A stretch of DNA of 64,000 bases. Origin: Arenibacter troitsensis. Lineage in GTDB: Bacteria; Bacteroidota; Bacteroidia; Flavobacteriales; Flavobacteriaceae. The stretch covers positions 1,018,712-1,082,711 of the forward strand of contig NZ_FXAO01000001.1 of NCBI RefSeq assembly GCF_900177645.1. Reading direction: 5' to 3'. Positions 46,655 to 55,300 of this stretch are shown here, one piece after another (within the stretch, counting starts at the first letter, position 1; each line of letters starts with the position of its first letter). The notes below the pieces were generated by a model. That model searched no databases. It was not told the origin of the DNA and saw only the letters and a program-made list of their open reading frames with translations. Both the position numbers and the translations under genes were made by a program.

Positions 46655-47566
46655 CTAACAGGGTTCATTTTCCTTAACAGCCCTGCTATTCGGCTTTATA
46701 CCATGTCCGAACCTTTCCGCATAATTATAGGTAAACTCGGCCCCAAAGAATAGGATAAGGCAGGAGTAGGATACCCATAATAGTATTAATACTATAGTAC
46801 CCGCCGCACCGTAAGTAGATCCAGGTTCTGCCAGTCCGAAATAATAACCCAAGGCCGATTTTCCCAATACAAAAAGGAGCGCGGTTAAAATTGCACCAAT
46901 CTTTACCGGGGGCCATTTTACCTTGGCATCGGGGAGATATTTGAACATTAGTCCAAAAAGAACCGATATAATGGCAATGGAAATTAGAAAATCTATGGTA
47001 TAGGCTGCATAAAGTAGCACATCGGGCAAAACCTCCCGTATAAAGTCGTTGAGGATAGATATGGCTGCCGTAACTATGAAACTGATAAGCAATAGAAAAC
47101 CGATCGCCAGAATAAAGGCAAAACTCAATACACGGTCTATAATCACTTTTTTTATTTTCGCCTCTGGGTCCGATTTAATTTTCCAAATGGCGTTCAATGA
47201 TATTTTTAAGTGATAAACAACCCCCGTGGCGGCAAAAAGAAGAATGCCGATACCAATAATGGAGGATAGGGTACTTTTTTCTGCGCTTTGTGTTTCCTCA
47301 ATCATAGCTTGGATTGATGTTGCAGCGTCACTCCCCAGGGCCATGGAAAATTCCTCTGTTAGTTTTCCCTGAACTATTTCCGTTCCCCAAACCGCACCCA
47401 CGAGGTTTACGATGATTACCAATAGGGCAGGTAGTGAGAGAATAGCGTAATAGGCTACTACTGCACTGGACCTAAAGGGATCCTTGGACAACCATGACTT
47501 ATAGGTTTCAACGATCAAACTGGGCAAGGCCTTGAAAGAGAATCGTTCCGAATTATCGTTATCCAT
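46655..47566 (-). CDS. YihY/BrkB family inner-membrane protein
   Basis: A 303-residue integral membrane protein with six predicted hydrophobic segments. The ATG at 47566 (MDNDNSERF) is chosen over 47596 because an inverted repeat covers the longer start. Family features are DPFRSSAVVAYYAILSLPALL near the N-terminus, LLFAATGVVYHLKISLN, and the C-terminal YGAAGTIVLILLWVSYSCLILFFGAEFTY. YihY/BrkB proteins are widespread, and their exact function is unsettled. It is convergent with GH127 and begins a group of envelope and stress genes. A 226-base gap separates the two stops, with no strong terminator. Confidence 0.93.
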   Translation of the reverse strand: MDNDNSERFSFKALPSLIVETYKSWLSKDPFRSSAVVAYYAILSLPALLVIIVNLVGAVWGTEIVQGKLTEEFSMALGSDAATSIQAMIEETQSAEKSTLSSIIGIGILLFAATGVVYHLKISLNAIWKIKSDPEAKIKKVIIDRVLSFAFILAIGFLLLISFIVTAAISILNDFIREVLPDVLLYAAYTIDFLISIAIISVLFGLMFKYLPDAKVKWPPVKIGAILTALLFVLGKSALGYYFGLAEPGSTYGAAGTIVLILLWVSYSCLILFFGAEFTYNYAERFGHGIKPNSRAVKENEPC

Positions 47567-47593
47567 AAAGTTTTGTTTTTTATTAGTGAAACT

Positions 47594-47629
47594 CAATTTT
47601 CAGAAGTCAGAAAGACGCACTGAAAATTG
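47594..47629. other. Inverted repeat upstream of yihY-like gene
   Basis: CAATTTTCAG at 47594-47603 and its perfect complement CTGAAAATTG at 47620-47629 are separated by 16 bases. It lies 28 bases before the chosen start of the YihY/BrkB gene. It could be an operator or part of the palindrome cluster that follows. Confidence 0.5.
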
Positions 47630-47642
47630 CAAGTTGAACTAA

Positions 47643-47723
47643 TCCCGCCTTTTTCGGCGGGATCTAGGTTCAATACCTCGACCCTTGGGTCGATTCCTAT
47701 GATTGGGTGCAGGGCTTGCCCTG
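47643..47723. repeat. REP-like cluster of three palindromes
   Basis: Three short perfect hairpins stand in a row: TCCCGCC/GGCGGGA (47643-47662), CGACCC-TT-GGGTCG (47679-47692) and CAGGGC-TT-GCCCTG (47710-47723). Between and after them is AGGTTCAATACC / AGGTTTAATACC, repeated. The GC-rich stems with TT loops resemble the extragenic palindromes found in many Flavobacteriaceae genomes. The region from here to 48071 has no gene otherwise. Confidence 0.6.
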
Positions 47724-48068
47724 AGGTTTAATACCTTTTATTGTATCAACCTGAAAGGTAACTTAATCCAAAATCTTTGAATGTCTTAACGTTAATCCAT
47801 TCAATTTTAATCCAATTTGAAGGGGGCCTTAATTTTAAATGTAGAAATCATTGGTGGGCCTGCTTTTCAAAAATCTTAAAGAATAATGTTTTCCAAGAAG
47901 TGCATGTACATTTTGGATTATCATTAAGTGTTGATTGCATTAATAAATTTAGCTATTGAATTACAGTTCGATAAGGGATTGGAATAACTTTAAATTGTTT
48001 GGAAATGTTAAGTCAGCCTCGGCTAAAAGTATTTTTCTGGACATAAATTTTAATAACTAAAACATTAA

Positions 48069-48239
<171 letters not shown>

Positions 48240-48510
48240 TATTTTACGATTTACCTATCTCGGAGCTCTTTTTTCCTTTATTTTAAGTTCCCAATTGTAT
48301 TTCCAATATTGCAACGGCCAAATTGGAAACCATTAAAGGAAACGGGCTTATTATGTATGAATCAGAATCTTGGTCTTGGGATTTTTGTACTACGAAATTC
48401 CAGGGCTATTGTAATTTAGGGTATTCACTGTAATGATCTTAAAGAACTCAATTAGCCCGTAAAATAACTTTTTGATTGATATGGACAATATTTAATTAGG
48501 CAACACAACT

Positions 48511-49533
48511 ATGACACAAATAGAACCCAAAATAATTCGCCAGATATTTATTTTACTTCTCATTATTATGTTGGGAGGGCTTATATTTCAGGCGATACTA
48601 CCATATTTTTCGGGAGTTTTGGGAGCCATAACCATATATGTGCTTTTGCGTAGGCCCATGGAAAAACTTGTTAAAAAGGGTTGGCACCCCAATCTAGCCG
48701 CTATCGTCTTGCTCATTGGGTCGTTCGTATGTATTTTATTGCCTATTTCAGGAATTGTTCTAATGTTGGGCAATAAGGTAGAGAATGCCGTTCAGAATTC
48801 CGAAAAGGTGATTTCTGCCGTGGAAAACCAAATGGGAAAATGGGAAAATACGTTTGGATATGATTTCACCTCCCAAATAGACGCAGGAGCTGTATCTACA
48901 TGGTTGTCCAATAGCCTACAGGGCTTTGCCGGTGGTACCTTCAATATTTTTATTGCCGTTTCTATCATGTATTTCATGCTTTTTTATATGTTGACCAATC
49001 GCAGGGAATTGCGGGAATCTTTATTTGAATATATTCCTATAAGTAAGGATAATTTAAAGATAATTGGAGAGGAGGTTAGGGCCATGGTACGTTCCAATGC
49101 CCTGGGGATTCCTTTGGTGGCCTTGGCACAAGGGGTTGTATCATTGGTTGGGTTTTTGGTATTTGGGATTAAAGCCCCCTTTTTCTGGGCGGTAATCGTT
49201 ACCATAGGTTCTATGATTCCTTTTGTAGGTTCTTTTTTGGGAATTGTCCCGGTCTTTATATTGTCGCTCTCAAACGGCAATACATTTCAAGCTTGGGGGA
49301 TTCTTTTGTACGGAATTATTGTGGTAGGGGCTACGGATAATCTATTTCGTCTATTTGTCCTTAAAAAACTGGACAATGTACATCCTTTAATTACGCTGAT
49401 CGGAGTAATAGTAGGGGTTCCCATTTTTGGTTTTATAGGGCTGATATTTGGTCCACTTCTTATTAGTCTTTTCCTGATTATTGTAAGAATGTATAAGAAG
49501 GAATACGCAAAGGACAACAAGGATAGACTTTAA
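48511..49533 (+). CDS. AI-2E family transporter (PerM/YdiK type)
   Basis: A 340-residue membrane protein with about seven to eight hydrophobic segments. Typical parts are LRRPMEKLVKKGWHPNLAAIVLL, a periplasmic helical region (KVENAVQNSEKVISAVENQMGKW), IPLVALAQGVVSL, IGSMIPFVGSFLGIVPVFI and the C-terminal HPLITLIGVIVGVPIFGFIGLIFGP. Despite the family name, most members are not shown to move autoinducer-2, and some exchange sodium or other small ions. It is convergent with the CsbD gene, with a hairpin between. Confidence 0.92.
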   Translation: MTQIEPKIIRQIFILLLIIMLGGLIFQAILPYFSGVLGAITIYVLLRRPMEKLVKKGWHPNLAAIVLLIGSFVCILLPISGIVLMLGNKVENAVQNSEKVISAVENQMGKWENTFGYDFTSQIDAGAVSTWLSNSLQGFAGGTFNIFIAVSIMYFMLFYMLTNRRELRESLFEYIPISKDNLKIIGEEVRAMVRSNALGIPLVALAQGVVSLVGFLVFGIKAPFFWAVIVTIGSMIPFVGSFLGIVPVFILSLSNGNTFQAWGILLYGIIVVGATDNLFRLFVLKKLDNVHPLITLIGVIVGVPIFGFIGLIFGPLLISLFLIIVRMYKKEYAKDNKDRL

Positions 49534-49597
49534 AATATTATAGTAGTTTCTTATTTTTCCCATGGTCAACTTCTTTCTATTCCAACTGCCACAAAAC

Positions 49598-49627
49598 AAC
49601 AACCCCCACATGAATGTAGGGGTTGTT
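49598..49627. terminator. Bidirectional terminator-like hairpin
   Basis: AACCCCC-ACA...TGT-AGGGGTT forms a stem of 13 pairs with one C-A mismatch between 49598 and 49627. It lies between the convergent AI-2E (ends 49533) and CsbD (ends 49657) genes. On the minus strand it is followed by GTTTTGTGG, so it fits an intrinsic terminator for csbD best. Confidence 0.6.
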
Positions 49628-49656
49628 CAAAGAGTTTTAATCTCTTGCCTTCGAGG

Positions 49657-49842
49657 CTACAGATTGTCTATCTCTTCTTTTAATTGTTCTTTTTTCTTTC
49701 CGGTTTTTTCTTGCAACCGGCCCAAGAATTCCTCAAACTTACCTTCTGAATAAGTTAGGTCATTATCTGTAAGATCACCATATTTCTGTTTGAACTTACC
49801 TTTGACCTGTTTCCATTTTCCTTCCAATTGATCACTGTTCAT
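49657..49842 (-). CDS. CsbD family stress-response protein
   Basis: A 61-residue soluble protein: MNSDQLEGKWKQVKGKFKQK is the CsbD hallmark, followed by YGDLTDNDLTYSEGK and a charged helical tail (EKTGKKKEQLKEEI). CsbD proteins are induced by general stress in many bacteria; their molecular function is unknown. It is a single gene with its own promoter region of about 180 bases before TamL. Confidence 0.9.
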   Translation of the reverse strand: MNSDQLEGKWKQVKGKFKQKYGDLTDNDLTYSEGKFEEFLGRLQEKTGKKKEQLKEEIDNL

Positions 49843-50023
49843 AGTATTTTTGTATTTAAGGTCTGCTTTTAAAAGGCAGACAGGTGAATAATTTATCTAT
49901 ATTAAAATTAGACCTAAATGACTATTGGTACTAGTTCAAAAGATTCCATTTTTGATCCATTTGCTTGATAATGAAAATTTTATGATTTTTTTAATAGAAT
50001 GGATACCTAAAATCTAGAAAGCA

Positions 50024-52351
50024 TTAAAACGGATACCCGATGGCGAAATTAAAGATGAGATTATTACTGCCACCATCAAAAAATGGTATTCTGACCCGTT
50101 CCCCTTTGGGCAGGTAGGGAACCTGTAAAGGAGAAGCAAAATCGAAACGCAACACAAAGCTCTGTATGTCTATCCTAAGGCCCAAACCCACACCTATACC
50201 CAATTCCTTGGCCCAATTGGACCCAAATTTTCCTTTGGCAAGCAATTCTTCGTTGAACGCGCGACTCTCTGCCGGTTCATCCTCTGAAATTTCGAAATTA
50301 TTGGTCAACCAGACGTTTCCGGCATCGGCAAAAATGGCTCCTTTAAAATAGGACCATATTGGAAAGCGGTATTCCAGATTGGCTTCCAACTTTAGATTAC
50401 CGGACTGGTCAAAAAAGGAAGAGGTGCCATTTTCTTCAGAATTATAGGTGCCTGGACCCAGCGATCTGATTTTAAACGCCCTTACACTATAGGGCCCTCC
50501 GGAAAAAAATTGTTTTACAAAGGGTAGAGTGGTGGAGTTACCGAAAGGAAGGCCCCATCCGCCATAAAGTCTGGCTACCAATGCTTGTTCCTTTTTCCAT
50601 TTTAAATAATATCGAATATCAACATCGGCCTTGGCATACTGGGCATATTCAAGTCCAAAGATGGTGGTCTTGGAACCACTAAGGAGATTCAAAGTATTTC
50701 CTGCAATATCCAAACTTGTAGATACGAAAAATGGATTATTGTTGTTGCCGTCTACCAATTCATTATAGGTGAAGGTGTAATTTAATCCGGCAATAAACTG
50801 CTGTTGAAAACTTTGACTCAAAAATGGATTATTGTCCAAAATTGCTAAAAATTCTTCGGTGGTATTGGAGAGCTTTACATAGTTGACATTAATTGGGTTG
50901 AGTTCGTGGTAAACAAATCTATTGGCGTTCCAGGTATATCCAAAGGTGGCGTTAAATGAATTTAAGGTATAAAGTTTAGTGCGCTTCAAGAAATCTGTTC
51001 CCAAACTTATTTTAGTTTTTGGAACAGCATATTTAAATCTTTTTGGCGAAAACGGAATGAGGGAAGGAATTATTAAATCTGTTTTCAATCCTCCTGCAAT
51101 ACTACTTAGGCCGGTATTTTTTCCTCCTGAAAGCTGTGTCTCATAGGCGAAGTTTCCGGTAATGCCAAAGGTCTCGCCCCCTTTGAACAGGTTCCGGTTG
51201 TTGTAGGATACAGCAATTCCGGGACCGGCAAAACCGTTGGATTTTGTAACTCCCTGAAATTCTGCACGAACCGATCTTTTAGTGAGGGGCGAAAGGTATA
51301 TGTCTGCGGACAAGGACCTTACACTATCCGTAGCCGATGTGTCCTTTTCATTGAATCTAATATTTACGAATTTATAGGTACCTAGGGAAGACAGCCGATT
51401 ACTGGTAAGACCGGCCGTTCGTGAATTGTATTTTTGACCTAGCCCAAACAAAATATAAGGCTCCAGTTTTTCCGGGTTAAAAAATTCTTCTTTCTGAAAA
51501 AAGCTTATACCATTGATCTTAGTGGCTCTGGAGGGCGAAATGGTATCCGTATCTATTGAAAAGTTGGGGAATACAGCAATGGAATCAATGGTATAAGGAA
51601 AAAGGGATTTTTTTGGAACGTTTTTTTTAAGTCTAAGAAAAAGGTCGAACTTCTTGTTGTCATATCGATTGGTATCTACTTCAAAAATTAAAAAATCGGG
51701 ATTAAAATTGTAATATCCCTTTTGCTTTAGTTCTTGGTCTATACGTTGCCTTTCATATTTCATCAGTTCCAGGTCGAACCGTTTTCCTATCTTTATTTCT
51801 GTTTGGGTAAGGGCTTTGGATATATCGTTATAAATTGGCAAGGAATCTTTATCCAACTTAAATTGTTCCAGTGTATAGGGCTGTTGGAGTTCCACTTGGT
51901 AGCTCAGGGCAGCATGTTTCTGGGTACTGTCCAACTTGGAAGTTACTTTGCTGTAAAAAAAGCCACGATTGTCCAGGCGGTTCAGCATTAGTTGCTCTAT
52001 ACGTTGTGGATTTACATCGGATAGATATATTGGTTCTTCCCCGAACTTTTTATTTAGCCATCGGTTTAGAAAACCTGGATTTTTCTTCTGGGCTTTATAA
52101 TGGAAGTAAAGCCCTGGCCTTGTCCCCAGAATTTTGGAATTGGGTTCAGGTTCCAGAAGGGTATGCAATTCTTGGGAAACCTTTTTGGTCTTTCCTATTT
52201 CTTTATTGGCTTTTATGTTGATCTTGCTGCCCGTGTACAAGGATTCCCCATTTGGAATAAATTTACTTACACCGCAGGAGTATAGGCTAGCTATTATTAG
52301 CAATATCAGCGCATAGTAAAATGTTTGGGTTGCCCTCAAAATCCTATTCAT
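50024..52351 (-). CDS. tamL: TamL, BamA/TamA-related outer-membrane lipoprotein
   Basis: A 775-residue Omp85-family barrel anchored as a lipoprotein (lipobox YSCG). The N-terminal part has POTRA-like repeats (YTLEQFKLDKDSLPIYND, RFDLELMKYERQRIDQELKQKGYYNF), the barrel contains GGPYSVRAFKIRSLGPGTY, close to the VRGF lid-lock motif of Omp85 proteins, and it ends FNFAIGYPF with the usual terminal Phe. In Bacteroidota TamL partners TamB to move or assemble envelope components. Its start overlaps the end of tamB by 8 bases, on the same strand. Confidence 0.92.
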   Translation of the reverse strand: MNRILRATQTFYYALILLIIASLYSCGVSKFIPNGESLYTGSKINIKANKEIGKTKKVSQELHTLLEPEPNSKILGTRPGLYFHYKAQKKNPGFLNRWLNKKFGEEPIYLSDVNPQRIEQLMLNRLDNRGFFYSKVTSKLDSTQKHAALSYQVELQQPYTLEQFKLDKDSLPIYNDISKALTQTEIKIGKRFDLELMKYERQRIDQELKQKGYYNFNPDFLIFEVDTNRYDNKKFDLFLRLKKNVPKKSLFPYTIDSIAVFPNFSIDTDTISPSRATKINGISFFQKEEFFNPEKLEPYILFGLGQKYNSRTAGLTSNRLSSLGTYKFVNIRFNEKDTSATDSVRSLSADIYLSPLTKRSVRAEFQGVTKSNGFAGPGIAVSYNNRNLFKGGETFGITGNFAYETQLSGGKNTGLSSIAGGLKTDLIIPSLIPFSPKRFKYAVPKTKISLGTDFLKRTKLYTLNSFNATFGYTWNANRFVYHELNPINVNYVKLSNTTEEFLAILDNNPFLSQSFQQQFIAGLNYTFTYNELVDGNNNNPFFVSTSLDIAGNTLNLLSGSKTTIFGLEYAQYAKADVDIRYYLKWKKEQALVARLYGGWGLPFGNSTTLPFVKQFFSGGPYSVRAFKIRSLGPGTYNSEENGTSSFFDQSGNLKLEANLEYRFPIWSYFKGAIFADAGNVWLTNNFEISEDEPAESRAFNEELLAKGKFGSNWAKELGIGVGLGLRIDIQSFVLRFDFASPLQVPYLPKGERVRIPFFDGGSNNLIFNFAIGYPF

Positions 52352-55300
52352 TTTTTTTATCTTCCTTATCTTTGTCCTCAGATGTGTTTGTTTCTTTCAG
52401 GGGATTGAATAACTGACTGAATTTATTGAATTCCCTATTGAAAATTAGAGCTATTCCTGTGACGATCAATTGACCGTCTATGATATTTTCGTACTCGTTC
52501 TTTCTAAAGCCCCTTAGTCTAAATCGGCCATCTTTGGTAAGTAAATACTCTAGACTTACGTTACCAATAATCGGGGTTTCTTCTTGGCCTGATTGCGCAC
52601 TTCCCTCAACATCCAAAGCGCTGCCTGCCGTTACTACCAACCTATCATCGAACAACTTTTTCTTAGCATTGATATTCAATTGGGTGCGGTCCTGTGGACT
52701 TTCACCCTGGTAATCCGTAAAACTGTCCAGGTCAAAATCGATCTCAAATCCCGATTTCCCAAAAACCTTATCAGAAAAGGCGTTGATCTGTCCAGATAGC
52801 ACCTTGTTTACATTATCCCTTGCAATGGCTGCCGTACCGCCCAGGCTTCCGTCACTGCCAGAATAGGGATAAAATCTATTAAGTGCCAATAAGGAAAACA
52901 CTTGTTTGTTCAACTCTGCTTCTTGTTGGTTTAACTGTTGAACCCTACCGTAAACAGCCCCTCCAAGGGAGCCTTGTTCGTTTTCGGGCATATCCAGTCT
53001 AAAGGACAGTTTTGGTTCCAATAATTCCCCTTCAACATTAAGGTATACCAAAAAGGGGAGTACTTGGCGGTATTTGTTGACAACACTTATATCTTCCCCA
53101 GAAATTACGGACGACATTAGTGGTGATGCAGAAGTCGCTACTTCGTATACGGCGGTCACGTCCAGTTTGGCATCCGTTGGGACGCCTTGCCAAACAATGG
53201 TACTGCCCGGGTTAATTTCAAACCTTCGCCTTACCAGATTATATAAAGAAGTCTCATAATGCCCGGAATTTAGTTCGTACCGGCCAGTGAGATTTGTTGA
53301 GCCGTTGGGTTTTATATTCAGATTTAGCGTTCCATTGCCAGAAACTTTAAGGTTATCTCCGGTACGTTCATCAATGATGATATTAAAATCCGAATCGTCC
53401 GCAATTTCCAAAATAACATTGATATCCATGCCGGAAAAAAATGCAGGGGTTTCTTCCTGGTCGTTTCTGGTAAGGATGGCATCGGGATTTTCACGGTTTA
53501 CAAAAAGGACCACTCCTTCACGTTCCTGCACATCCAACTGCTCTTTGGGGACTACATAGGTAATATCGGTTATTTTACGGACCCGGATTCTCCCTTCTAT
53601 GACCGGGAGCCTTAAATAGCCTTTAACACTTAGGTCCAGATCAAAACTGGACTTGCCATAGAACAATTCGTTATCATCTTTTGTGGAATTTAGGGCTTGG
53701 AATTGTTGGGCATTTAAGCTGATATTGAATTTTGGATTTGTTAATTCTTCAGTGCCAATGGAACCGTTCACTATAAAGTTGCTGCCATTGACGTCCGTAA
53801 TCTGAAAATTGTCCAAATAAATTCCTTTGTTATCAATTTTAAGTGTTTCATCGGAAATCCTATATACGGAATTTAATGTTGCTACATTAAAATCGGTATC
53901 CTTAAAATTAACGGAACCGGAATAAAGTGGGGAAGAAGTTGTCCCGGAAACAACAATATTTCCGGATAGCGTACCATGGGAATCTTTCAAACTTCCCTGG
54001 GAGAATTTTTCTATAAACTGGAGGTCTATCCTATTTAGATCAAGATCCAAATTTAGTTGTGCGCCAGTTTCGGATGCGGCATAATCCCCGTTAAGGTCAA
54101 TATCTGCACCACCGCCCTTTAAAGCGAGATTAAAATCGTAGGTCCCATTGGTTTTGGAATTGGCATTCAGACTTAGGTGGCCAAGTGCATGTTCTAAAAC
54201 CTCTAAATCGGTTATATTAAAATCTGCCACGATCCCGGTGGCACCGAATAGATTTTCAAGTGTGAAATCCCCGTTCACGATCCCTGTTGCCAGAGGTCTG
54301 TAGGGGTTTAGCATGCCCATAAAGGTCTGTAGTTTAAATTGCTCAAAGGATAGCCTCAGAGGTTTTTCCTCCGTTTCGGAATCTGTGCTTACAAGGCTTA
54401 ACTTTTGTAAATTTCTTTCTAAGGTTACTTTATGGAATTCCAAAAGGTTATCTGATATGGATATTTGATTGTCCTGAGGAATGGTCCATTCTTTTTTATT
54501 GATTATTAATTCTAAGGGATTGATATGGAGTAGGGTGGTGTCTCTGTCCAGGGTTATTTCGGAAGCAATGTGCATTATTTTTTCATGGCCATCGTAAGAA
54601 CTGAAATCAACCAATAATTGCCTATTGTCCAATCTCCCCTCAAATAGGGTTCTTCCGAGGTCCACCGGATCGGCCAGGAGGTTGGCCAGACCTGCCTTGA
54701 AATTAAGATTCCCAGCATCCCCATTTATAGAAAAGCTCAGACTGTCAAGTGCCATTCCCTTATATCTGGCATAGGGTATTTGCAAGCCGGATTCCAAGGT
54801 TCTTTTGGCCGCATCAAAATTGGCGTGTGCGCTTATGGAGTCCAATTGTTCCAGATCTTTTAAAAATACCTTGGTTAGAATGGAATTTGGAATCAGTTTC
54901 AATTCCATTTTTAGTTTTAAAGTGTCGGCAGCGGAGCTATGTACTATTGAATCTTGAAAATAATTTTTAAAATATTGTTTTAGGGAAATGTTTATACCTT
55001 GAGGAGAGCCATTGGAATATAAATTCCCGCGAAGAAAATCACTGATAATGGCAACTTCCGTATTAAGGGTATCGATTTTGGATTTAATTTCCACTTCACC
55101 CATTTGGTATTGTTGCCCATCGTAAACAGCTACCCCATTTTTTATTGAAGCGTCCAGTATAAAGTCTTTTGGGTTGCCCGTAAAATCGGCTTCCATTTCC
55201 AGCCCCGCCTTGATATTTTCGGTAGTAATTCCAAGGGCCTGAAGGTCCGCACCAATTACATTTAGTTGTAGGCCATATTTTGAATTTGAGGAATCCAAAT

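Noticed and set aside
47667-47677. GGTTCAATACC resembling a tRNA T-arm
   Set aside because: No acceptor, D or anticodon arms fit around it; the motif repeats within the palindrome cluster and belongs to a REP-like block.
48511-49533. Quorum-sensing transporter
   Set aside because: The family name AI-2E is historical; no luxS or lsr genes are nearby, so no such role is claimed.
53074-53559. Short + strand frames inside tamB
   Set aside because: They are antisense shadows of the long tamB frame with no signals or domains.
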